Of a DNA stretch of 64,000 bases, positions 1 through 9,600 are shown one piece after another. The stretch's first letter is position 1; the number at the start of each line of letters is the position of its first letter. The notes beneath the pieces are model-generated. The model was not told where the DNA came from. It searched no databases and saw only the letters and a list, made by a program, of their open reading frames with translations. Both the position numbers and the translations under genes were made by a program. Source of the stretch: Sinorhizobium sp. RAC02 (GTDB taxonomy: Bacteria > Pseudomonadota > Alphaproteobacteria > Rhizobiales > Rhizobiaceae); assembly GCF_001713395.1 (NCBI RefSeq), contig NZ_CP016450.1:496001-560000 (forward strand), read 5' to 3'.

Positions 1-79
1 TTCAACACATGCACGTCCTCCCGCACGCATCATAGTAGGCGCTGTCACAATCTTCAAAGCGGCCTCGCGTTATGCGACG

Positions 80-106
80 TGTCACATTTGTAATCTTTGT
101 CATTTT
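80..106. promoter_or_regulatory. Tandem direct repeats upstream of the ABC operon
   Basis: Three back-to-back 9-mers are visible: TGTCACATT, TGTAATCTT and TGTCATTTT, with a further TGTCACAA at 43-50. Tandem direct repeats of this style are typical of OmpR/PhoB-family response regulator sites, but the 9-base period does not match the 11-base Pho box. The rest of 1-229 shows no convincing gene. The site would lie about 125-150 bases upstream of the first binding-protein gene. The assignment is tentative. Confidence 0.25.
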
Positions 107-229
107 TGCCATGCCAATGGTGTTCCAGGCTGTAAGAACGGTAACCATTCTGCGGGTTGCGGCGCGCGGCAGATATGACATCCTGACTGCGGAGATTGGG
201 ACGTTCATCGTTCCAAAGGGAGGAACATC

Positions 230-1252
230 GTGAGAGGCATCACCGCTTTCGGCGCGGGCGTGGCTTTGTGGCTGTGCACCGCCACGGCCGGCATGACCGC
301 GCCGGCGCTCACCGTGCTGTGCGGTGTCGACGAGGCGTGGTGCGCCGCGATGAAGACGGCCTATGAGGCCAAGTCCGGCCTCGACATCGCGATGACCCGC
401 AAGAGCACCGGCGACATCCTCAACCAGATCCGCGCGGAAAAGGCGGCCCCGACCGTCGACGTCTGGTGGGGCGGCACGGGTGACACCCATTTGCAGGGCG
501 GATCCGAAGACCTGCTGGAACCCTACCAGCCGGCGCATGAGCGCGACATGCTGCCCTGGGCGCAGAATTTCTTCGCGATGTCCGGCGGCCGTTCGGCGGG
601 CATCTATGCGGGCGCGCTGGGCTTTGCCTACAATGCCGATCTGCTGCGCGACCTGAAGCTGCCGGCCCCAACCTGCTGGAAGGACCTGACGGACATCGCC
701 TATCGCGGCCGCATCCAGAGCGGCAATCCGAATTCTTCCGGCACCGCGTTTACAACGCTCGCGACCCTGGTGCAGCTTTTCGGCGAGGATGAAGCCTTCC
801 GGTTCCTCGCTGCGCTGAACCGCAATATCGACCAGTACACGACGGCAGGCTCCGCGCCGGTGAAGGCTGCGGCGCGCGGCGAAACGTTGATCGGCATTTC
901 CTTCATGCATGACGCGGTCACGCAGAAGCAGGCGGGCTCGCCGCTGGTCATCGTCGCGCCCTGCGAGGGCACCGGCTACGAGATCGGCGCCGTCAGCATC
1001 GTCAAGGGCGCCCGGCATCCGGAAGAGGCGAAGCGCTTCGTCGATTTCGCGCTCAGCCCGGAAGGGCAGGGCACCGGGGCAGCGTCCGGCCAGAACCAGG
1101 TGCCGTCCAACGCGAAATCAGCCCTGCCGCTTGCGGCGCCGGATATCTCGCTGATCAAGATGGTCGATTACGACTTCGCCACCTTCGGCTCGCCGGAAGA
1201 GCGAAGTCGGCTGCTCGAACGGTTCGATGCGGTGATATCCGCGACGAACTGA
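230..1252 (+). CDS. Periplasmic binding protein of an AfuA/FbpA-type ABC importer (first copy)
   Basis: This 340-residue secreted solute-binding protein has a signal peptide over about residues 1-23 (hydrophobic core, then GMTA). The start is GTG, preceded by a clear AAAGGGAGGA ribosome site. It shares the pattern 'VWWGGTGDTHLQ', a central 'NPNSSGTAF' and a C-terminal 'VDYDF' with the next gene, so the two are paralogues of the iron(III)/AfuA-like type 2 periplasmic binding class. Both have a Cys pair near the mature N-terminus. Family members bind Fe3+, phosphonates or, for AfuA, hexose phosphates. The neighbouring phosphatase favours a phosphorylated organic substrate here, which is inference. 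It is the first gene of a five-gene run. Confidence 0.85.
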   Translation: MRGITAFGAGVALWLCTATAGMTAPALTVLCGVDEAWCAAMKTAYEAKSGLDIAMTRKSTGDILNQIRAEKAAPTVDVWWGGTGDTHLQGGSEDLLEPYQPAHERDMLPWAQNFFAMSGGRSAGIYAGALGFAYNADLLRDLKLPAPTCWKDLTDIAYRGRIQSGNPNSSGTAFTTLATLVQLFGEDEAFRFLAALNRNIDQYTTAGSAPVKAAARGETLIGISFMHDAVTQKQAGSPLVIVAPCEGTGYEIGAVSIVKGARHPEEAKRFVDFALSPEGQGTGAASGQNQVPSNAKSALPLAAPDISLIKMVDYDFATFGSPEERSRLLERFDAVISATN

Positions 1253-1369
1253 CCGCCAACGTCAACCGAATTCCGAAATCGTGAACGTGCCGCTCGCAAG
1301 CAGGCCGATGGCCTTGCCGTGGCGCGTCCACGCCAAAAATCCAAAACCAGGCAACAGGAGGATGCCCCC

Positions 1370-2395
1370 ATGACCAAGACCCTTTCCCTCATGCTTTTCG
1401 CCGGTACGGCGCTTGCCGCCCTGCCGGCACAGGCGGCCGGTGACCTCAACCTCATCTGCTCCGCCGATGTCGTCATCTGCGAGCAGATGAAGGGTGATTT
1501 CGAGAAAGCGCACGGCGATATCAAGGTGAACATGGTGCGCCTGTCGTCCGGCGAGACCTATGCCAAGGTGCGCGCGGAAGCCCGTAACCCGAAGACGGAC
1601 ATCTGGTGGGCCGGCACGGGTGATCCCCACCTCCAGGCGGCATCCGAAAACCTGACGCTGGAATACAAGTCGCCCAAGCTCGACGAGCTGAACGACTGGG
1701 CGAAGAAGCAGGCCGAAAGCTCCGGCTACAAGACGGTCGGCGTCTATGCCGGCGCGCTCGGCTGGGGCTACAACACGGGAATCTTCAAGTCGAAGGGCTT
1801 CAAGGAGCCGGTCTGCTGGGCCGACCTGCTGGCGCCGGAACTGAAGGGCGAAATCCAGATCGCCAACCCGAACTCGTCCGGCACCGCCTACACGGCGCTC
1901 GCCTCCCTCGTGCAGATCATGGGCGAGGACCAGGCCTTCGACTACCTGAAGAAACTCAACGACAACATCTCGCAATACACCAAGTCCGGCTCGGCACCGG
2001 TCAAGGCGGCGGCGCGTGGCGAGACGGCGCTCGGCATCGTCTTCGTGCATGACGCGGTGGCGCAGACGGCGGAAGGTTTCCCGGTCAAGTCGATCACGCC
2101 CTGCGAGGGCACCGGCTACGAGATCGGCTCCATGTCGATCATCAAGGGCGCGCGCAATCTCGACAACGCCAAGATCTGGTACGACTGGGCGCTGAGCGCG
2201 GACGTCCAGTCGCGCATGAAGGATGCAAAATCCTTCCAGCTTCCCTCCAACAAAAGCGCTGAAATCCCGAAGGAAGCGCCGCGTTTCGAGGACATCAAGC
2301 TGATCGACTACGACTTCAAGACCTATGGCGACCCGGCAAAGCGCAAGGCGCTGCTCGAGCGCTGGGACCATGAAGTCGGCGCCGTCGCCAACTGA
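1370..2395 (+). CDS. Periplasmic binding protein of an AfuA/FbpA-type ABC importer (second copy)
   Basis: The gene encodes 341 residues from the ATG at 1370, chosen because CAGGAGG lies just upstream and because a classical signal peptide (TLSLMLFAGTALAALPAQA) starts there; an in-frame upstream extension is not leader-like. The motifs 'DIWWAGTGDPHLQ', 'NPNSSGTAY' and 'IDYDFKTYG' parallel the first binding protein. Two tandem binding proteins feeding one permease is unusual and could broaden the substrate range. The gene is followed at once by a strong hairpin with a short T-run, which would raise binding-protein levels over the membrane components. The family is secure; the ligand is not. Confidence 0.88.
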   Translation: MTKTLSLMLFAGTALAALPAQAAGDLNLICSADVVICEQMKGDFEKAHGDIKVNMVRLSSGETYAKVRAEARNPKTDIWWAGTGDPHLQAASENLTLEYKSPKLDELNDWAKKQAESSGYKTVGVYAGALGWGYNTGIFKSKGFKEPVCWADLLAPELKGEIQIANPNSSGTAYTALASLVQIMGEDQAFDYLKKLNDNISQYTKSGSAPVKAAARGETALGIVFVHDAVAQTAEGFPVKSITPCEGTGYEIGSMSIIKGARNLDNAKIWYDWALSADVQSRMKDAKSFQLPSNKSAEIPKEAPRFEDIKLIDYDFKTYGDPAKRKALLERWDHEVGAVAN

Positions 2396-2408
2396 TGATG
2401 TCCTGAGT

Positions 2409-2440
2409 GGCGGCGCCCGTCTCCCCGGGCGCCGCCTTTT
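2409..2440 (+). terminator. Intra-operon hairpin with T-run (partial terminator)
   Basis: Arms GGCGGCGCCCG (2409-2419) and CGGGCGCCGCC (2426-2436) form an 11-bp GC stem with a 6-base loop, followed by TTTT. It stands between a binding-protein gene and its permease, the usual place for an attenuating or mRNA-stabilising hairpin that makes the binding protein more abundant. Confidence 0.7.
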
Positions 2441-2470
2441 CCACAAACAGTAAAGACAGCGAGGTCGGCC

Positions 2471-4693
2471 ATGACGCATGGCAATCGCAGGCTGGACATG
2501 GTCCTGATCCTGGGCGCGGTCGCTTTGACCCTTCTGCCCTGGTACCGGATCGAGGGCGGCTTCTACGGGTTCGGCTGGCTCGCCGGTTTCCCCTTTTCTT
2601 CCGAGGCGGCGCCCAATCTGGTGCAGGCCGTCGTGCACGGCCGGTTGTGGCTTGCCATCGCCGCTTTGCTCCTCCTCATCGCCGGCACGGCCCGCGGCAT
2701 GGCGGACCCGATGCGCCGCGGCGCCGTGCTGGCCTGGGTGGGGGCGCTCGGCGTCCTGTTCCTCGCGCTGCAGGGCCTTGCCATCAGCTTCACCGGCTGG
2801 GTATGGACGATCAGCGAAACCCTGTTCGGCCCGCTTTCCGATGGCCAGCCGTCGATGGGCGCCGGCGCCGTCCTGTCGGCCGTTTGCTTCGTATTGCTCT
2901 TTGCCTTCGGTCTAGCCGAGCGCGGCGTGATGAAGGGGGATGCCTTCGTCGTGAGCGCAATTTCGCTGCTCGTCTTCCTCGTTGCCGTCTTCGTCTTCTA
3001 CCCGATTGGCAGCATGTTCATCGGCGCGGTGCAGGATTTCGACGGGTCGTTCAACCCGGACAATTTCGTCCGCAATATGCAGGATCCCGGCATCTGGAGC
3101 CTCGGTTGCCTCACCGGCGGTGCACGCTGCGGCGTGGCATGGCGTACACTCTGGCTCGCCATCATGACGGGTCTCGGTTCGACGCTGCTGGGCCTTGCCT
3201 TCGCGCTTGTCGCCACGCGTACGCGCTTTCCCTATAAAAAGGGTCTGCGCCTGCTGACCATCCTGCCAATCATCACGCCGCCCTTCGTCATCGGTCTTGC
3301 GCTGACCCTGCTCTTCGGCCGCGCCGGCGTCATCACGCAGGGCCTTTCCGATCTCTTCGGCATCGAGCCCGGCCGCTGGCTCTATGGCCTCACCGGTATC
3401 TGGATCGCGCAGGTGCTGTCTTTCACGCCGATCGCCTTCCTCGTGCTGATCGGCGTCGTCGAGGGCGTCAGCCCGTCGATGGAGGAGGCTTCGCAGACCC
3501 TGCGCGCCGACCGCTGGCGCACCTTCTGGCGCGTCTCGCTGCCGCTGATGAAACCCGGCCTCGCCAACGCCTTCCTCATCGGCTTTATCGAGAGCATGGC
3601 CGACTTCGGCAACCCGCTGGTGCTCGGCGGCAGCCATGGCGTGCTGTCGACGGAAATCTTCTTCGCCGTCGTCGGCTCGCAGAACGATCCCTCGCGCGCC
3701 GCCGTGCTCGCCACCGTCCTCCTGTGCTTCACGCTCTCCGCCTTCCTTGCCCAGCGCCTGTGGCTCTCCGGCAAGAGCTTTGCGACGGTGACAGGCAAGG
3801 GTGACAGCGGGGCGCACATTGCGCTTCCGCGCGGTGTCTCGATCGGCGTGCATGCCCTCGTCATTCCGTGGGGCCTCTTCACGCTCGTCATCTACGGCAT
3901 GATCCTCGTCGGCGGCTTCGTGAAGACGTGGGGCCTCGACAATTCGCTGACCCTCGACCACTACGCCAAGGCCTTCTCGATCAGCTTCGACAACGGGATT
4001 GCCTGGACGGGCGTTGCCTGGAACTCGTTCTGGACGACGATGGAGATCGCGCTGATTTCCGCGCCGCTGACGGCCGCCGTCGGCCTGCTGACGGCCTACA
4101 TCATCGTGCGCCAGAAATTCGCCGGCAAGAACGTCTTCGAATTCGCGCTGATGATGAGTTTTGCCATCCCCGGCACGGTCATCGGCGTCAGCTACATCAT
4201 GGCCTTCAACCTTCCGCCGCTCGAAATGACCGGCTCGGCGCTGATCCTGATTGCCTGCTTCGTTTTCCGCAACATGCCGGTCGGCGTGCGCGGCGGCATC
4301 GCGGCGATGAGCCAGCTCGACAAGAGCCTGGACGAGGCCTCGCTGACGTTGCGCGCCAACAGTTTCCGCACGATCCGCAAGGTCATCCTGCCGCTGTTGC
4401 GTCCCGCCATCACCGCAGCCCTCGTCTATTCCTTCGTGCGGGCCATCACCTCCATCAGCGCGGTCATCTTCCTCGTCAGCGCCGAATACAACATGGCGAC
4501 CTCCTACATCGTCGGCCTCGTCGAGAATGGCGAATACGGCGTGGCGATCGCCTATTCCTCCATGCTGATCGTCGTGATGATCACGGTCATCACCGGCTTC
4601 CAGCTTCTCGTGGGCGAACGGCGGCTCCGGCGCGAAAACCGCGTCGCCGGTGTCACCCCGTCCGCCACTCTTCGTCAGGAGAAAACCGCATGA
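2471..4693 (+). CDS. ABC importer permease, fused double-domain (FbpB/AfuB type)
   Basis: This 740-residue inner-membrane permease carries two complete BPD-transport domains in one chain. Each ends in an EAA-loop: 'EEASQTLRADRWRTF' in the first half and 'DEASLTLRANSFRTI' in the second. About four hydrophobic helices (near residues 10-24, 58-75, 85-106 and 128-147) precede the first standard domain, giving a long N-terminal membrane extension compared with minimal FbpB proteins. The ATG overlaps no other gene and follows a GAGGTCGG ribosome site. Its stop overlaps the ATPase start by ATGA, so the two are translationally coupled. It forms the channel for the binding proteins encoded upstream. 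Confidence 0.88.
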   Translation: MTHGNRRLDMVLILGAVALTLLPWYRIEGGFYGFGWLAGFPFSSEAAPNLVQAVVHGRLWLAIAALLLLIAGTARGMADPMRRGAVLAWVGALGVLFLALQGLAISFTGWVWTISETLFGPLSDGQPSMGAGAVLSAVCFVLLFAFGLAERGVMKGDAFVVSAISLLVFLVAVFVFYPIGSMFIGAVQDFDGSFNPDNFVRNMQDPGIWSLGCLTGGARCGVAWRTLWLAIMTGLGSTLLGLAFALVATRTRFPYKKGLRLLTILPIITPPFVIGLALTLLFGRAGVITQGLSDLFGIEPGRWLYGLTGIWIAQVLSFTPIAFLVLIGVVEGVSPSMEEASQTLRADRWRTFWRVSLPLMKPGLANAFLIGFIESMADFGNPLVLGGSHGVLSTEIFFAVVGSQNDPSRAAVLATVLLCFTLSAFLAQRLWLSGKSFATVTGKGDSGAHIALPRGVSIGVHALVIPWGLFTLVIYGMILVGGFVKTWGLDNSLTLDHYAKAFSISFDNGIAWTGVAWNSFWTTMEIALISAPLTAAVGLLTAYIIVRQKFAGKNVFEFALMMSFAIPGTVIGVSYIMAFNLPPLEMTGSALILIACFVFRNMPVGVRGGIAAMSQLDKSLDEASLTLRANSFRTIRKVILPLLRPAITAALVYSFVRAITSISAVIFLVSAEYNMATSYIVGLVENGEYGVAIAYSSMLIVVMITVITGFQLLVGERRLRRENRVAGVTPSATLRQEKTA

Positions 4694-5751
4694 TCACCCC
4701 GAAAGCCGGTTCCGTCGTCTTCCAGAACGTGAAGAAAACGTTTGGCGCCTTCACCGCCATTGCAGACCTGTCGCTGACCATCGAGCCGGGCACGCTCGTC
4801 ACCCTGCTCGGCCCCTCGGGCTGCGGCAAGACGACGACGCTGCGCATGCTGGCAGGCCTCGAACATCCGACGGCAGGAAAAATCCTCATCGGCGGCAAGG
4901 ACGTCACCATGCTGCCGGCCAACGAGCGCGACGTCTCGATGGTGTTCCAGTCCTACGCGCTCTTCCCGCATATGAGTTCGCTTGAGAATGTCGCCTACGG
5001 CCTCGAATCCTCCGGCCTGTCTCGCAAGGAAGCGCGGGAGAAGGCGGAGGAAGGGCTGGCTCTGGTTGGCCTTGCCGGCATGGGGCAGCGCCTGCCGGCC
5101 GAACTGTCCGGCGGCCAGCAGCAGCGCGTCGCCGTCGCCCGCGCGCTGGTGCTGGAACCGCAGGTCCTGCTGCTCGATGAGCCGCTCTCCAACCTCGATG
5201 CGCGCCTGCGTCGCCGGGTGCGCACGGAAATCCGTGAACTCCAGCAGCGCCTCGGCTTCACCGCCGTCTATGTGACGCATGACCAGGACGAGGCGCTTGC
5301 CGTCTCCGATCGCATCATCATCATGAAGGATGGCGAGATCGCTCAGTCGGGCGCCCCGCGCGAGCTTTACGAGCAGCCGGCCTCCTCCTTCATCGCCGAT
5401 TTCATGGGCGAGGCGAATGTCATCCCGTGCGAGGTGATCGGTATCAATGGCAGCGAGGCCGAGATCCGCATCGGCGGGTTCCAGCATTGCGTGCCGGCGG
5501 GCAGGGCAAAGCCGGGTGCGGCGAGCCTTGCCGTGCGCCCCGGTGCCGTCTCATTGTCCGAAGGGCGCGGGGAGGGGCTTGCCGGTCGCATCCTGCATTC
5601 TGCCTACTTGGGCGACCATGTCGAATACGAGGTGGAAACGGAGGTCGGTACGCTGTTCATCGTCGACGACGCCGTCGACCGTATCCTGCCGGCCGCATCT
5701 GACGCAACGCTCGGCTTCCGCAGCCGCGGCATCGCGCTCATCAACAGCTAA
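4690..5751 (+). CDS. ABC importer ATP-binding subunit (FbpC/PotA type)
   Basis: This 353-residue cytoplasmic ATPase is counted from the ATG at 4690, which overlaps the permease stop. Walker A 'GPSGCGKTT', the signature 'LSGGQQQRVAVARAL', Walker B 'LLLDEPLSNLD' and the switch histidine in 'VTHDQDEA' are all intact. A C-terminal TOBE-like region follows (from about residue 240). It would energise the adjacent double permease. A longer in-frame opening upstream lies inside the permease gene and lacks a credible start. No regulatory extension is visible. Confidence 0.92.
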   Translation: MITPKAGSVVFQNVKKTFGAFTAIADLSLTIEPGTLVTLLGPSGCGKTTTLRMLAGLEHPTAGKILIGGKDVTMLPANERDVSMVFQSYALFPHMSSLENVAYGLESSGLSRKEAREKAEEGLALVGLAGMGQRLPAELSGGQQQRVAVARALVLEPQVLLLDEPLSNLDARLRRRVRTEIRELQQRLGFTAVYVTHDQDEALAVSDRIIIMKDGEIAQSGAPRELYEQPASSFIADFMGEANVIPCEVIGINGSEAEIRIGGFQHCVPAGRAKPGAASLAVRPGAVSLSEGRGEGLAGRILHSAYLGDHVEYEVETEVGTLFIVDDAVDRILPAASDATLGFRSRGIALINS

Positions 5752-5780
5752 TGACCATGACCACCGCAAGGACCATCAGC

Positions 5781-6581
5781 ATGACGTCACCCGAAAGTGC
5801 CCTCGACACCCGCTTCGCCCTCGCCAAAGCCCTGGCCCAGGAAGCGGGCGCCATGGCGCTCGACTATTTCAACCGGCGCGACACGCTGGTGATCGAAACC
5901 AAGCGCGACATGCAGGATGTCGTCTCGATCGCCGACCGCAATGTGGAAAAACTGATCCGCGAACGGGTTGCGGCCCATCTGCCGGAGGACGGTTTCCTCG
6001 GCGAGGAATTCGGCCTCACCGCCGGCAGTTCCGGCTATACCTGGGTCGTCGACCCGATCGACGGTACTGCGCCCTTCGTCAGCGGCATGCCGAACTGGTG
6101 CGTCTCGATTGCGGTGCTGCATGAGGGCGTACCCGTCGTCGGTGTCATCGGCGCGCCCTGCCACAACGAACTCTATGCCGCTGCCATCGGCAAGGGCGCC
6201 AAGCTCAACGGCAGGGTGCTGACGCTCGACCCGTCGCGCACGATCCGGAATGCCCTGACCGGCATCGGCGCCAACAGCTATGTCGCGCCGGAATTCGTGG
6301 CTGGCATGGTGAGCCAGTTGCTTCAGGCGGGTGGCAATTTCGTGCGCAACGGCTCCGGCGCGCTGATGCTCGCCTATGTCGCTGCCGGCCGTCTCGTCGG
6401 CTATTACGAGCCCTACATGCACGCCTGGGATTGCCTGGCCGGCTACTGCCTCGTGAAGGAGGCAGGTGGTTGGTATCACCCGTTCCCGACGGAGGGCGAG
6501 CTGCTGACCAAAGGTGCACCGGTCGTCGCTGGCGGGCCGGGCGCCCGGGCCGATCTCGAAAAACTCGCAGGGATCGCCTGA
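5781..6581 (+). CDS. Inositol monophosphatase-family phosphatase
   Basis: The encoded metal-dependent sugar/polyol phosphatase has about 266 residues. Motifs of the fold are present: 'GEEFG' (metal-binding Glu), 'VVDPIDGT' (metal and lithium-sensitive motif) and 'AWDCLAG' with 'EAGG' near the C-terminus. Three in-frame ATGs exist (5751, 5757, 5781). I chose 5781 because AAGGA lies 8 bases upstream, although 5751 overlaps the ATPase stop as TAATG and coupling from there is possible. Its place as last gene of the importer operon suggests it removes phosphate from the imported compound. The family covers inositol, histidinol and fructose-bisphosphate phosphatases, so the substrate is open. Confidence 0.85.
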   Translation: MTSPESALDTRFALAKALAQEAGAMALDYFNRRDTLVIETKRDMQDVVSIADRNVEKLIRERVAAHLPEDGFLGEEFGLTAGSSGYTWVVDPIDGTAPFVSGMPNWCVSIAVLHEGVPVVGVIGAPCHNELYAAAIGKGAKLNGRVLTLDPSRTIRNALTGIGANSYVAPEFVAGMVSQLLQAGGNFVRNGSGALMLAYVAAGRLVGYYEPYMHAWDCLAGYCLVKEAGGWYHPFPTEGELLTKGAPVVAGGPGARADLEKLAGIA

Positions 6582-6593
6582 GAGGCAGAGATT

Positions 6594-6624
6594 GGTGCAG
6601 GCAACCGGTTCGGGTGCCTGCACC
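6594..6624. terminator. Hairpin between convergent genes
   Basis: GGTGCAGGCA (6594-6603) and TGCCTGCACC (6615-6624) form a perfect 10-bp stem with an 11-base loop in the short gap between the phosphatase gene and the convergent putA. There is no clear T-run on either side, so its termination strength is uncertain, but its position suits a shared end for both transcripts. Confidence 0.45.
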
Positions 6625-6632
6625 GGTTGAGA

Positions 6633-9600
6633 TCAGCCGATCGACATCAGGCTGGCATTGCCGCCGGCGGCGGCGGTGTTGATGGAGGTCGAGACCTCTT
6701 CCAGCAGCCAGTTGAGGCAATAGGCTTCCGGGTCGGTTGCCAGTTCCTCGGTGGTTGCCGCCTGCATCAGCACCAGCGGGCCGGGGAGCGCGGCGATGCG
6801 TCGGTTGGCGGCGAGTACGGCTTCGGCATTGCCCTCCACCAGCGCTCCGGCGAACGGACCGGCTTTTTCCCAGTCGGAGGTCCACGAGAGGCGGGCGGCG
6901 ACCGAGGTCGGCAGGTCCGCCAGCGTGGACTTCAGGGATGCGACCTCGTTGATGGCGATCTCGTTGCCGGTTGCAAGCGCGGCAGCGACCTGGCGTAGCA
7001 ATCCGGTTTCGCTCTCGGGCACCAGGAGGATGCGGCCGCGCGGGTGCAGGGCGTAGAGGTTGCGCTCGCCGACGGGGCCGGCGAGTTCGCGCAGCAGGCC
7101 AAGGGCCGAGCGGTTCGCGAAGCCGCGCGCGGTCTCGCCTTCCGCCGTCCTGCCCTTGCGGTCGAGCCACGTGATGAAGTCGCGCAACGCCGGGTCGGTG
7201 TGGACCGAATCCTGCTGCGGAGGCACCGGCGCCTTCTGCACGAGGCGACCGATATAGAGCGGGCCGCCAGCCTTCGGGCCGGTGCCGGACAGGCCGCGTC
7301 CGCCGAACGGCTGGACCCCGACGACCGCGCCGATGATGTTGCGGTTGACGTAAAGGTTGCCCGCCTTGATGCGGCTTGTGACATGCGCGATCGTCTCGTC
7401 GAGGCGCGTGTGTAGGCCGAAGGTCAGGCCGTAGCCCGAGGCATTGATGTCGTCGATCAGCTTGTCGAGATCCGCGCGACGGAAGCGGATGACGTGCAGC
7501 ACAGGGCCGAAGACTTCGCGCTGGAGATCGGAGAGTTTCTTGATCTCGATGATGGTCGGCGCGACATACGTGCCGTGTTCGGCAATCGCCGGCAGCGGCA
7601 GCTGCTCGACCTTGTTGCCGAGGCCGCGCATGCGCTCGATGTGGCTCGCGATCCCGTCGCGGGCTTCGGCAGTGATGACCGGGCCGATATCGACATGCAG
7701 GCTGTCCGTGCGGCCGAGCGTCAACTGCTGCAGGGCGCCCTTCAGCATGGTGAGCGTGCGGTCGGCGACGTCGTCCTGCAGGCAGAGCACGCGTAGCGCC
7801 GAGCAGCGCTGGCCGGCGCTGTCGAAGGCCGACGCAATGACGTCTGCGACCACCTGTTCGGCGAGTGCCGAGGAATCGACGATCATGCCGTTCTGGCCGC
7901 CGGTTTCGGCGATCAGCGGGATCGGCTTGCCGCCGGCCGACAACCGCTCGGCAAGCTGCACCTGGATGAGGCGGGCGACTTCGGTTGAGCCGGTGAACAT
8001 CACGCCGGCCGTCTTTTGCGCGCCGACGAGGGCGGCACCGAGGCGGCCATCACCGGGCACGAACTGCAGCGCGCCGACCGGCACGCCGGCCTCATGCAGG
8101 ATCTTCACGCTCTCATGGGCGATGATCGGCGTTTCTTCGGCAGGTTTCGCCAGCACCGGGTTGCCGGCAACGAGGGCGGCTGCGACCTGGCCGGTGAAGA
8201 TGGCGAGCGGGAAGTTCCACGGGCTGATGCAGACGATCGGGCCAAGCGGTAGGTGGGACGGACCGAGCGTGCGGCGGGCCTGTTCGGCGTAGTAGCGCAG
8301 GAAATCGACGGCCTCGCGGACCTCGCCGATGGCATTGGCCGCCGACTTGCCCGCTTCGCGCATGATGATGCCCATCAACGGCTCGATGCGGCCTTCCATG
8401 ATGTCCGCTGCCCGGTCGAGGCAGGCGGCACGATCGGCCGGCGAAACGGTGGACCAGGCGGCGACATGACCGGCCGCTGCGGCAACGATGGTCTCGGCGT
8501 CTTCGACCTTGGCCTGCGTGATGCGGCCGACCACGTCGCGATGGTCCGCCGGGTTCAGCACGTCGAGCGTTTCGCCGCCGGCCTTGCCGTCTGCGAGAAG
8601 GGGCGCTGCATGCCATTTTCTGGCGGCGGTTCCGGCAAGTTCGGCGGACAGGCCGTGAAGCGTCTCTTCGTTGGAAAGGTCGAGACCCTTGGAATTCTCG
8701 CGGGACTTACCGAACAGGGCGTTCGGCAGCGCGATCTGGTCGTGCGGCGCGCCGACCACCGGCATGGCGGCGACGATGTCGACCGGGTCGGCGATCAGCG
8801 ATTCGACGGAGACCTTCGGGTCCGAGATGCGGTTGACGAAGGAGGAGTTGGCGCCGTTTTCCAGGAGGCGGCGGACGAGATAGGCCAGCAGCGTCTCATG
8901 CGTGCCGACCGGCGCGTAGATGCGGCAGGGGCGATCGAGCTTGTCCTTGCCGACAACCTCGTCATAGAGCGGCTCGCCCATGCCGTGCAGGCACTGGAAC
9001 TCGTATTTGCCGACGGCGAAGTCGGGGCCGGCGAGCTGGTAGATCGTGGCGAGGCTTTGCGCATTGTGGGTGGCGAACTGCGGGAAGACGGCGTCCGGTG
9101 CTGCCAGCAGCTTGCGGGCGCACGCGACATAGGCGACGTCGGTGTGGATCTTTCGCGTGTAGACCGGGAAGTCCGCAAGGCCGTCCAGCTGCGCGCGCTT
9201 GATCTCGGCATCCCAGTAGGCGCCCTTGACGAGGCGCACCATGACGCGCCGGCCGGAACGGCGGGCGAGGTCGATGATGAAATCGAGCACGAAGGGGCAC
9301 CGCTTGCCATAGGCCTGCACGACGAAGCCGAGGCCGCTCCAGCCCTGAAGGTCGGCATCGAAGCAGAGGCCTTCGAGCAGATCGAGGGAGAGCTCCAGCC
9401 GGTCGGCTTCTTCCGCATCGATGTTGAGGCCGATGTCGTATTTCTTGGCGAGCGCCGCGAGCGCCTTCACCTTGGGCAGCAGTTCGTCCATGACGCGCGC
9501 GGCCTGCGAGCGGCTGTAGCGCGGGTGCAGCGCCGAAAGTTTGATGGAGATGCCGGGGCCGTCATAGATGCCACGGCCAGCCGATGCGGTGCCGATCGCG

